From contig JBAUGX010000134.1 in the NCBI GenBank assembly GCA_049679965.1, positions 1-7,287 on the forward strand: a stretch of DNA of 7,287 nucleotides. Direction: 5' to 3'. This stretch comes from 2-12-FULL-65-11 sp049679965 (GTDB taxonomy: Bacteria > Acidobacteriota > Vicinamibacteria > Vicinamibacterales > CAVVIG01). The translations under genes were made by a program, and so were the position numbers. Positions 1-6,130 of this stretch are shown here, one piece after another. The stretch's first letter is position 1. Each line of letters begins with the position of its first letter. Under the pieces are notes generated by a model that made no database searches, was not told the origin of the DNA, and saw only the letters and a list, made by a program, of their open reading frames with translations.

Positions 1-1
1 T

Positions 2-961
2 CCCGGGCTCAAGCAGGTGTCGCAGACCCTCCATCGCGCGGCGGCAACCGACACGACCGTGCTCCTCGAGGGCGAGAGCGGCACCGGCAAGGAGCTCTTC
101 GCGCGCGCCCTGCACGCGCTCAGCCCACGGGCCGGGGGACCGTTTGTCGCCATCAACTGCGCCGCGATTCCCGAGACGTTGCTCGAGACGGAGCTCTTCG
201 GCCACGAGAAGGGGGCGTTTACCGGCGCCGCTTCGCGCAAGGTGGGGAAGTTCGAACTGGCGCATCGCGGCACCCTGTTCCTTGATGAGATCGGCGATCT
301 TCCGCTGTCGTTGCAGCCGAAGATCCTTCGCGCGCTCGAAGAACGGCGCTTCGAGCGGGTCGGCGGGAACCTCCCGATCCAGGTGGACGTCCGCGTGGTC
401 ACGGCGACGAACCGCAACCTCAAGGCCGCGGTCGCCGCCCGGCAGTACCGCGAGGATCTCTTTTTCAGACTGTCCGTGTTCCCGATCACGATTCCGCCGC
501 TTCGCGATCGCCCCAACGACATCACGGTGCTCGCCAGGCACTTCATCGATAAATTCTGTCGCGACCTCAACAAGAAGCCGTTGATGCTCGCGCCGTCGGC
601 CGAGCAGGAGATGCGCACCTACGCCTGGCCGGGCAACGTCCGCGAGCTTCAAAACTGCATCGAGCGTGCCGTCATCCTGACCGTCGGCGACACGATCCAC
701 GCACGTCACCTGAGCCTGTCGTTCCGTGCCGCCCCCGCTGCCGCCGCGGGGGACGAGACGCCAAGCCCGTGGACGGCCATCGACCTGTCGGGCACCCTTG
801 CCGAGGCGACGCACCGTGTGGTCGCGGAAGTGGAGCGGCGGAAAGTCGAGCAGGCCCTGCAGGAGGCCGGAGGCGATCGGGGACGGGCGGCCGAGTTGCT
901 CCAGGTGAGCCACAAGACGCTCGTCGCCAAGCTGAAGGAGTACGCGCTCGGTTTGCCGTAG
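2..961 (+). CDS. sigma-54-dependent transcriptional activator, NtrC family (5'-truncated by window edge)
   Basis: This is a bacterial enhancer-binding protein: its AAA+ ATPase remodels sigma-54 RNA polymerase to open promoters, and its C-terminal helix-turn-helix binds DNA. Counting from the GTG at 17, I see Walker A GESGTGKE (19-26), the sigma-54-contacting loop GAFTGA (66-71), Walker B GTLFLDE (85-91), the REDLFFRL segment (145-152) with the following LRDR arginines, and WPGNVREL (204-211). A Fis-type HTH follows (about 277-310), in which the second helix reads SHKTLVAKL. The frame stays open to the left edge, and the residues before the GTG (PGLKQ) fit the start of an AAA+ domain. I therefore treat the GTG as internal and the gene as cut. 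Any N-terminal receiver, GAF or PAS domain that would name the signal is missing, so the regulon is unknown. The 53-bp gap to the next gene on the same strand allows co-transcription. The family is certain; the exact member is not. Confidence 0.95.
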   Translation, partial: PGLKQVSQTLHRAAATDTTVLLEGESGTGKELFARALHALSPRAGGPFVAINCAAIPETLLETELFGHEKGAFTGAASRKVGKFELAHRGTLFLDEIGDLPLSLQPKILRALEERRFERVGGNLPIQVDVRVVTATNRNLKAAVAARQYREDLFFRLSVFPITIPPLRDRPNDITVLARHFIDKFCRDLNKKPLMLAPSAEQEMRTYAWPGNVRELQNCIERAVILTVGDTIHARHLSLSFRAAPAAAAGDETPSPWTAIDLSGTLAEATHRVVAEVERRKVEQALQEAGGDRGRAAELLQVSHKTLVAKLKEYALGLP

Positions 962-970
962 GCGCTCGTG

Positions 971-982
971 TAGTAGTTACTA
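971..982. repeat. small AT-rich inverted repeat upstream of the methyltransferase
   Basis: TAGTA (971-975) and TACTA (978-982) are perfect inverted arms around a 2-bp centre. They lie 33 bp upstream of the methyltransferase start, in the only AT-rich patch of this GC-rich gap. It could be a half-site operator or part of a promoter. Five-bp arms can also arise by chance, so the call is weak. Confidence 0.2.
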
Positions 983-1000
983 TACGTGGGGTCCACCTTC

Positions 1001-1007
1001 AGGCGGA
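1001..1007 (+). promoter_or_regulatory. Shine-Dalgarno-like site for the methyltransferase
   Basis: AGGCGGA ends seven bases before the ATG at 1015, a suitable spacing. It supports that ATG over the open frame further upstream. GTCCACC (991-997) could pair with GGCGGAC (1002-1008) with one mismatch, which would partly hide this site in a small hairpin. That pairing is inferred by eye only. Confidence 0.5.
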
Positions 1008-1014
1008 CCTTTCA

Positions 1015-1731
1015 ATGGACGATCAAACTCTCCGGTCCCGCATCGCGGGCATCAAGTGGTGTCATCCCATCGAGCTTGACGGCGTGGTGACGCGGCCCGA
1101 GTGGCACGTCCGCCGGCGATTTGCCCGGCGGCTGAGGTTCCTCGATCTTCCGGCCGACCTCACCGGCAAATCAGTGCTCGACATCGGATCGTGGGACGGG
1201 TTCTTCGCGTTCGAGTGCGAACGGCGCGGAGCCGCGCGCGTGCTGGCGATCGACACGTACGCGTGGGACACCTTCGGGATGGACGGATTTCTCCTCGCGC
1301 ACGAAGTGCGCCGGTCGAAGGTCGAATACCGGCGCCTGGCGGCCGAGGAGATCGACAAGGCGACGCTCGGCACCTTCGACCTGGTCCTCATGCTGGGCGT
1401 GCTCTACCACCTGCGGTCACCCATCAGCGTGCTCGAACGCATCCGCACGGTGACGGCCGGGACGCTGGTGGTGGAAACGCACGGGCTCGTGCCGGCAATG
1501 CACGAGCGATACCCGCTCATCAGCTTCTTTCCCGGCGACGGACTCGGGTCTGGCGCCGCCTACGAATTCTGCGCCGTTCCGACGATCGAGTGCCTCGTCC
1601 AGATGCTGCACGCCTCCGGCTTCGCGACGGTCAACGTGAAGCATCGACCCTCCCTGAAGCCGCTCAAGAAGCTCAAGGCCGCACTCACCGGGCGGCCTCA
1701 GACAGGCAGGGTGATCGTCCACGCGAGATAA
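1015..1731 (+). CDS. class I SAM-dependent methyltransferase, CmoB/DUF1698-like core
   Basis: The 238-residue protein has a Rossmann-type methyltransferase core. SAM motif I is VLDIGSWDG (54-62), the acidic residue at the end of strand 2 is D80 in VLAID, and FDLVLMLGVLYHLRSP (121-136) resembles the matching segment of CmoB (tRNA uridine-34 modification) and related DUF1698 proteins. The C-terminal VPTIECLVQMLHASGF (188-203) also recalls that group. CmoB itself is about 320 residues with an extra N-terminal region. This protein is near the minimal domain, so it may act on another substrate, such as a small molecule, lipid or glycan. The ATG at 1015 was chosen because it has a good ribosome binding site; the frame is open upstream, but that stretch overlaps the regulator gene and has no close start. 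There is no signal peptide, so it should be cytoplasmic. The family is secure; the substrate is unknown. Confidence 0.85.
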   Translation: MDDQTLRSRIAGIKWCHPIELDGVVTRPEWHVRRRFARRLRFLDLPADLTGKSVLDIGSWDGFFAFECERRGAARVLAIDTYAWDTFGMDGFLLAHEVRRSKVEYRRLAAEEIDKATLGTFDLVLMLGVLYHLRSPISVLERIRTVTAGTLVVETHGLVPAMHERYPLISFFPGDGLGSGAAYEFCAVPTIECLVQMLHASGFATVNVKHRPSLKPLKKLKAALTGRPQTGRVIVHAR

Positions 1732-1816
1732 GGTGCTTAGGTGCTTGGGTTCGTAGGTGCTTACGTGCGCTGCGTCGCGGGGCCTAAGCACCCAAGAACC
1801 TACGCACCTACGAACC
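1731..1816. repeat. inverted pair of degenerate octamer tandem arrays, probable bidirectional terminator
   Basis: On the + strand an 8-bp unit AGGTGCTT recurs in register at 1731, 1739 and 1755, with variants GGGTTCGT at 1747 and ACGTGCGC at 1763. The right half carries the same octamer family in the opposite orientation. Perfect inverted arms are GGTTCGTAGGTGC (1748-1760) with 1804-1816 (13 bp), and GGTGCTTAGG (1732-1741) with 1783-1792 (10 bp). These two pairings cross each other, so only one can form fully at a time. The array fills the gap between the convergent methyltransferase and aroB genes, and its first base is the last base of the methyltransferase stop codon. A role in terminating both transcripts is plausible. 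There is no long T-tract, so it is not a canonical intrinsic terminator. Confidence 0.8.
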
Positions 1817-1819
1817 TTC

Positions 1820-2905
1820 TTAACGTCGAAACCCAACCGCCTTGAGCGCGGCTTTGAGCTCGGTCTCGGTCACATCATTGACGATGGCCGTCGCGCCGAT
1901 CGCCGTCGGCAGGACGTAATGCAGCCGGCCCGAAACAACCTTCTTGTCGTGCCGCATGGCCTCGAGGATCTGCGCGGTGGACACGTCGGCGATCGTGGGC
2001 AGCGGGCCGAGGCCGGCAATCAGGTCGGCCAGGGCCTGCAGGTCGCGGGCGGCGAGCGCCCCGCGCGCTGTCGCCAGCTGGGCAGCCACGAGCATCCCGT
2101 AGGCGACGGCCTCGCCGTGCCGGAACCGGCGGTACTTCGTCACGGCCTCGATGGCGTGGCCGGCCGTATGGCCGAAATTGAGGATGCGGCGCGGCCCGGC
2201 CTCGCGTTCGTCGGCCGAGACGACGGTGGCCTTGATGCGGCAGGACTCGGCGATGATGGGCGTCAGCACGGCGGGCTCGCGCGTGAAGATGGCGGTCTGG
2301 TTGCGCGATAGCTCGTCGAAGAGGCTCGCGCTCGACGTCATGCCGTACTTGACGACCTCGTAGAGGCCGGCGCGGAATTCCCGGCGCGGTAACGTGCCCA
2401 CGAGCGACGGGTCGATGACGACCGCGTGCGGCTGGTAGAAGCAGCCGATCAGATTCTTGCCTTGCGGATGGTTGACGCCGACTTTGCCCCCAATCGCGCT
2501 GTCGACCTGCGCGAGCAGCGTCGTCGGCACATGGACTAGCGCGATGCCGCGCAGATAGGTCGCCGCCGCAAATCCCGCCATGTCGCCAATCACGCCGCCG
2601 CCAAAGGTAATGAGCGCCGCGGCCCGATCGGCCTGGGCCCCGACGAGCGCGTCGTAGATGCGGGAGACCGTCGCCAGCTGCTTGGCTCGCTCGCCGTCTG
2701 GCACGAGGATCGGCTCGGCCTTGCCGAGACCGCGCAGCAGCCGCGGTCCGTGCAGTCGCCACACGAGCGGGCTCGAGACGACAAAGCGTCGTTCGGGTAC
2801 GTGTTGGCTGTCGAGCAGTGCGCCGACGCGATCGATGGCCGCCGCCTCGATCGTGACGGGATACGCGCGAGACGGCGTCGCGACGTCGATGCGAATCGGA
2901 GGCAT
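1820..2905 (-). CDS. aroB: 3-dehydroquinate synthase
   Basis: AroB converts DAHP to 3-dehydroquinate, the second step of the shikimate pathway to aromatic amino acids, in the cytoplasm. It uses NAD+ and a divalent metal. The 361 residues match the usual length. Visible signatures are DGERAKQ (70-76), the nucleotide-binding GGGVIGD (102-108), VPTTLLAQVDSAIGGKVGVN (126-145), GLYEVVKYG (180-188), NFGHTAGHAIE (243-253) and RHGEAVAYGM (262-271). The metal ligands expected from the E. coli enzyme map to E183, H246 and H263, all present. No fused shikimate kinase is seen. The ATG at 2903-2905 begins a normal AroB N-terminus (MPPIRIDV). I see no clear Shine-Dalgarno sequence before it. The gene is divergent from nadB and convergent with the methyltransferase, so it is probably transcribed alone. 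Confidence 0.97.
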   Translation of the reverse strand: MPPIRIDVATPSRAYPVTIEAAAIDRVGALLDSQHVPERRFVVSSPLVWRLHGPRLLRGLGKAEPILVPDGERAKQLATVSRIYDALVGAQADRAAALITFGGGVIGDMAGFAAATYLRGIALVHVPTTLLAQVDSAIGGKVGVNHPQGKNLIGCFYQPHAVVIDPSLVGTLPRREFRAGLYEVVKYGMTSSASLFDELSRNQTAIFTREPAVLTPIIAESCRIKATVVSADEREAGPRRILNFGHTAGHAIEAVTKYRRFRHGEAVAYGMLVAAQLATARGALAARDLQALADLIAGLGPLPTIADVSTAQILEAMRHDKKVVSGRLHYVLPTAIGATAIVNDVTETELKAALKAVGFRR

Positions 2906-3012
2906 GAAAGCGCGACTAGGATAACATTCACCCGCCTTCGCGCTTCGCGCTTCGGCGCGCCGAAGGCCCCGCGGTGACGCGCTGTTCTGGAGCTGCCCCG
3001 CGCGAGCAAAGA
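2906..3012. promoter_or_regulatory. divergent intergenic region between aroB and nadB
   Basis: This 107-bp gap must hold or share the 5' signals of both genes. The only AT-rich patch (about 2917-2930) gives a weak -10-like TATCCT on the - strand (reverse of 2918-2923), with no recognisable -35 partner. If it were used, the aroB leader would be only a few bases. The middle holds the heptamer array and palindrome annotated separately. No convincing + strand promoter for nadB was found. The evidence is position plus weak sequence matches. Confidence 0.35.
2934..2967. repeat. heptamer array ending in a 16-bp perfect palindrome
   Basis: Three 7-bp units lie in register: CTTCGCG (2936-2942), CTTCGCG (2943-2949) and CTTCGGC (2950-2956). 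The last runs into CTTCGGCGCGCCGAAG (2950-2965), a perfect 16-bp palindrome. In addition GCCTTCG (2934-2940) pairs with CGAAGGC (2961-2967), so a larger alternative hairpin is possible. It sits between two divergent promoters and could be an operator, a cruciform or hairpin, or simply a dispersed genomic repeat. Confidence 0.7.
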
Positions 3013-4557
3013 ATGACTACGGACTTCCTCATCGTCGGCGGCGGCATCGCCGGCCTGCGCGCGGCGATCTCGCTCGCCGGCGCGGGACGCGTCTGTGTGC
3101 TGACGAAGGCCGGCACGGGCGAAAGCAACACCGGCTACGCGCAGGGCGGCATCGCCGCGGCGGTGGGTGAGGATGACAGCGTGGCGCTGCACGCGGCGGA
3201 TACGATCGCGGCGGGCGATGGCCTGTGCGACGAGCGCGCCGTGTCCGTGCTCGTCGAGGAGGGCCCCCGCTACGTGCGCGAGCTGATGGCCTGGGGCACG
3301 CGCTTTGAGTGCGACGCGGCCGGCCGGCTGGTGCTCGGCCGTGAGGCCGCCCACAGCGTGCGGCGCGTCCTGCACGCCGCTGACGCGACGGGCCGCGAAA
3401 TCGGGCGCGTGCTCTGGGAGCGCGTGCGGGCGCTCCCGTCGGTCGAAATCCTCAGTCACGTCTTTGTCACCGAGCTGCTCGTCGAGGACGGCCGGGCCGC
3501 CGGCGTGGCCTACTTCGACCGCGCCGGCGTCCGCGTCGAGATCCGCGCCAGGGCGATTCTGCTGGCGACGGGCGGCGCCGGCCAGGTGTTCCGGGAGACC
3601 ACGAATCCGGCGGTCGCCACCGGCGACGGCATCTCGCTCGCCTACCAGGCGGGGGCGCGCGTGGCGGACCTCGAGTTCGTGCAGTTTCACCCGACGGCCC
3701 TGAATCTGCCCGGCGCGCCCCGGTTTCTGATGTCCGAGGCGCTGCGCGGCGAAGGCGCGCGGCTGGTCAACGCGCGCGGCGACGCCTTCATGACGCGCTA
3801 TCACGCAGGCGGCGATCTCGCCCCGCGCGACGTCGTGGCGCGCGGCATCGTGCGGGAACAAGAGCAGACGGGCGGCCAGGTGTTTCTGACGCTCGCGCAT
3901 CTCGACCCCGACCTCATCGCACGCCGGTTCCCCACGATCGCCGCGATGTGCCGGCACCTCGCGCTCGATCTGGCCCGCGACCCGATTCCTGTGGGGCCGG
4001 CCGCGCACTACATGATGGGGGGCGTCGACACCGACGAGTGGGGCCGCACCTCGCTCCCCGGGCTGTGTGCGGCCGGCGAGGTCGCGTGCACCGGCGTCCA
4101 CGGCGCGAACCGCCTCGCGAGCAACTCCCTGCTCGAAGGCCTGGTCTTCGGGGCCAGGGCCGGCGCCGCCATGCAGGAGCCAGCCGCCGCGGCGCAACTC
4201 AAGCCTGATCGGAGGAGCTACCAGCCGCCGACCACGAGTCGCCCACCAGCCACCAGCCATCAGCCACTAGCCACCCCGGATGTCCGGGATCTGATGTGGA
4301 GAGCCGCGGGCCTCTTCCGCACGCGCGCGGATCTCGAGCGGGCGGTCGCGGCGCTCGACGCGGCCTCGACGCCCCACGATCCAGACGGCTGGAGACGCTT
4401 CCACCTGATCGCCGTCGCAAGACTCATCGCGCGCGCGGCCCTCAGGCGCGAGGAAAGCCGCGGCGGACACTTCCGCGCGGATTTCCCCGAGCGCGACGAT
4501 ATACACTGGAAAGTCCATCTGACGGACGAGATCGATCTTCATGGCCAAAAACGATAA
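3013..4557 (+). CDS. nadB: L-aspartate oxidase
   Basis: NadB is a cytoplasmic FAD flavoprotein that oxidises L-aspartate to iminoaspartate, the first step of de novo NAD synthesis; NadA then makes quinolinate. The 514 residues compare with about 540 in E. coli. Visible are the FAD-binding FLIVGGGIAGL (5-15), SNTGYAQGGIAAA (38-50), FVQFHPT (222-228), LRGEGARL (244-251), HYMMGGV (332-338) and GANRLASNSLLEGL (364-377). Active-site residues known from E. coli map to E111, H226, R272, H332 and R367, all present, which favours NadB over the related SdhA/FrdA. The C-terminal helical domain (423 onward, DVRDLMWRAAGLFRTRADLERA) is intact. The linker at about 390-422 is low-complexity and encoded by a heptamer repeat. 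ATG 3013 was preferred to in-frame GTG 2974 because MTTDFLIVGGG is the normal NadB start. nadA and nadC are not in the window. The 3' end overlaps proS. Confidence 0.96.
   Translation: MTTDFLIVGGGIAGLRAAISLAGAGRVCVLTKAGTGESNTGYAQGGIAAAVGEDDSVALHAADTIAAGDGLCDERAVSVLVEEGPRYVRELMAWGTRFECDAAGRLVLGREAAHSVRRVLHAADATGREIGRVLWERVRALPSVEILSHVFVTELLVEDGRAAGVAYFDRAGVRVEIRARAILLATGGAGQVFRETTNPAVATGDGISLAYQAGARVADLEFVQFHPTALNLPGAPRFLMSEALRGEGARLVNARGDAFMTRYHAGGDLAPRDVVARGIVREQEQTGGQVFLTLAHLDPDLIARRFPTIAAMCRHLALDLARDPIPVGPAAHYMMGGVDTDEWGRTSLPGLCAAGEVACTGVHGANRLASNSLLEGLVFGARAGAAMQEPAAAAQLKPDRRSYQPPTTSRPPATSHQPLATPDVRDLMWRAAGLFRTRADLERAVAALDAASTPHDPDGWRRFHLIAVARLIARAALRREESRGGHFRADFPERDDIHWKVHLTDEIDLHGQKR
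4221..4273. repeat. degenerate heptamer tandem array inside the nadB linker
   Basis: From 4246 four 7-bp units run in register: CCAGCCA, CCAGCCA, TCAGCCA and CTAGCCA (ending 4273). A less regular related stretch (CCAGCCG, CCGACCA) begins at 4221 in a shifted register. It is read as a Pro/Thr/Ser/Ala-rich linker with a loose 7-residue period (PPATSHQ, PLATPDV). The codons here (CCA three times, CTA, AGT) end in A or T more often than in the neighbouring GC-rich codons, which suggests the DNA repeat rather than protein selection set the sequence. Confidence 0.7.
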
Positions 4558-5998
4558 GCCCGACGCCTTCGTCACCGAAATCACTCCCCGATCCCAGGAC
4601 TTCTCGCGCTGGTACCTGGACGTCGTCCGCCGGGCCGAGCTCGCGGACTATACGCCGGTCAAGGGCTGCATGGTCATCCGGCCGTACGGCTACGCGATCT
4701 GGGAGCTGCTGCAGCAGGCGCTCGACCGGCGCATTAAGGCCACCGGACACGTCAACGCCTACTTCCCATTGTTCATTCCCGAAAGCCTGCTGACCAAAGA
4801 GGCGCAGCACGTCGAGGGATTCGCCCCGCAGGTGGCCTACGTGACCCACGGCGGCGGCGAGCAGCTGGAAGAGCGCCTCATCGTACGGCCGACCTCGGAG
4901 GCCATCTTCGGCACGATGTACGCCAAGTGGATTCAGTCGTGGCGCGACCTGCCGGTGTTGATGAATCAGTGGGCCAACGTCGTGCGGTGGGAAAAGGTCA
5001 CGCGTCCGTTCCTGAGAACCACCGAATTCCTCTGGCAGGAAGGCCATACCGCTCACGAGACGGCAGAGGAGGCGGAAGCCGAGACGCTCAAGATCCTCGA
5101 GCTTTACAAGGAGACGGTCGAAACCGAGCTCGCCGTGCCGGTCGTGATGGGCCTCAAGAGCGAAAGCGAGAAGTTTGCCGGCGCCCTGCGGACCTATTCG
5201 ATCGAGGCCCTGATGGGCGACGGCCGCGCGCTTCAGGCGGGCACGTCGCACAACCTGGGTCAGAACTTCGCCAAGGCCTTCGACATCACCTTCCAGGCGC
5301 GCGACAAGTCCGTGCAGCACGTGTGGGGCACATCCTGGGGTGTCACGACGCGGCTGATTGGCGCCCTCATCATGACGCACGGCGACGACAGCGGCCTCGT
5401 CTTACCGCCGCGTATCGCGCCGTACCAGGTCGTCATCGTGCCGATCCCGCGGGGCAACTGGCAGGAGACCGTCCTGCCCAAGGCGCGGGAGATCCAGCAG
5501 CAGCTCATCGCGGCCGGCGTCCGCGTGATGCTCGACGATCGCGACGCGCACACGCCCGGTTGGAAGTTTTCCGAGTGGGAGCTGCGCGGCGTGCCGCTGC
5601 GGCTCGAAATCGGTCCCAAGGACATCGAGAAATCCTCAGTGCTCGTGGCGCGCCGCGACACGCGCGAGAAGGCCCCCGTCCCGATGGAGGGCCTCGCGGT
5701 CCGCATCCGCGAGCTGCTGGACGATATTCAGCGGACCCTGTTCGAGCGGGCGCTGAAGTTCCGCGAAGAGCACACCCACCGCGTCGGCGACTACGACGCG
5801 TTCAAACAGACGCTCGACGGACGCCCGGGATTCGTCATCGCGCCCTGGTGCGGCTCGGCCGACTGTGAAGCACAAATCAAGAACGACACACAGGCGACGA
5901 TCCGCAATATGCCACTGAACGCCGAAGCGCCAACCGGACGCTGCGTCCGCTGCGACAGCCCCGCCCAGGCCGAAGCCTGGTTCGCCAAAGCCTACTGA
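4541..5998 (+). CDS. proS: prolyl-tRNA synthetase, eukaryote/archaeal type (ProS type 3)
   Basis: This class II enzyme charges tRNA-Pro with proline in the cytoplasm. The 485 residues are too short for the common bacterial type, which is near 570 with an editing insertion domain; that domain is absent here. Visible are RPTSEAIFGTMYAKW (116-130), motif 2 with TRPFLRTTEFLWQEGHTAH (154-172), motif 3 GTSWGVTTRLIGALIMTHGD (263-282), the anticodon-binding domain starting near PYQVVIVPI (294-302), and a C-terminal zinc-binding domain with C437, C442, C468 and C471. The chain ends in tyrosine (KAY), as in this type from Thermus. The ATG at 4541 lies inside the 3' end of nadB, a 17-nt overlap in another frame, so translational coupling is likely. 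The upstream ribosome binding site is weak (GACGAG). Because cis editing of alanine mischarging is missing, a separate trans-editing protein might exist elsewhere in the genome; this is inference. Confidence 0.97.
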   Translation: MAKNDKPDAFVTEITPRSQDFSRWYLDVVRRAELADYTPVKGCMVIRPYGYAIWELLQQALDRRIKATGHVNAYFPLFIPESLLTKEAQHVEGFAPQVAYVTHGGGEQLEERLIVRPTSEAIFGTMYAKWIQSWRDLPVLMNQWANVVRWEKVTRPFLRTTEFLWQEGHTAHETAEEAEAETLKILELYKETVETELAVPVVMGLKSESEKFAGALRTYSIEALMGDGRALQAGTSHNLGQNFAKAFDITFQARDKSVQHVWGTSWGVTTRLIGALIMTHGDDSGLVLPPRIAPYQVVIVPIPRGNWQETVLPKAREIQQQLIAAGVRVMLDDRDAHTPGWKFSEWELRGVPLRLEIGPKDIEKSSVLVARRDTREKAPVPMEGLAVRIRELLDDIQRTLFERALKFREEHTHRVGDYDAFKQTLDGRPGFVIAPWCGSADCEAQIKNDTQATIRNMPLNAEAPTGRCVRCDSPAQAEAWFAKAY

Positions 5999-6130
5999 CC
6001 ACCGAAGGCCGTACGCCGCTTTCTCGCGCTGCGCGATCTGTCCATCGCCACGACACCTGTGGCCAACCTGGCGATCGTCCGATAGACCCTTCGTCCCCCC
6101 CTTTCGGAAAGTGGAGAGTGGAGAGAAGCG
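5999..6130. other. 132-bp spacer after proS, no gene seen
   Basis: I see no credible coding region here. TCGCGC (6024-6029) and GCGCGA (6031-6036) form a tight inverted repeat, and ATCGCCA (6044-6050) with TGGCGAT (6069-6075) form a 7-bp stem with an 18-base loop. Neither is followed by a T-tract, so termination of the nadB-proS transcript here is only possible, not shown. A C-run (6094-6101) precedes the heptamer array that leads into the next gene. No clear promoter was found. Confidence 0.5.
6106..6126 (+). repeat. three-unit heptamer array supplying a ribosome binding site
   Basis: Three 7-bp units lie in register: GGAAAGT (6106-6112), GGAGAGT (6113-6119) and GGAGAGA (6120-6126). The GGAG of the last unit (6120-6123) lies seven bases before the ATG at 6131 and is a good Shine-Dalgarno match. 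The second unit offers another GGAG further upstream. The array is purine-rich and unlike the sequence around it. Confidence 0.65.

Noticed and set aside
769..1014. Upstream extension of the methyltransferase frame
   Set aside because: It overlaps the HTH-coding end of the regulator, translates to low-complexity Gly/Arg/Ala-rich residues, and the ATG at 1015 has a proper ribosome binding site.
1731..1816. CRISPR array
   Set aside because: Units are 8 bp, degenerate and directly adjacent with no unique spacers, and there are no cas genes.
2974..3012. GTG at 2974 as the nadB start
   Set aside because: It would add 13 residues (MTRCSGAAPREQR) unlike NadB ahead of the standard MTTDFLIVGGG start, and lies right after the palindrome.
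2590..4260. 556-codon open frame on the - strand
   Set aside because: It runs antisense to nadB and the start of aroB, is very rich in Arg/Ala/Gly/His, and shows no motif. Long antisense frames are expected in DNA this GC-rich, while nadB on + has every family motif.
4210..4276. Insertion sequence or frameshift in nadB
   Set aside because: The reading frame continues and the C-terminal domain is intact. There is no transposase and there are no terminal repeats or target duplication visible.
4442..5380. 312-codon open frame on the - strand
   Set aside because: It is a shadow of proS; the + strand frame carries the class II synthetase motifs throughout.
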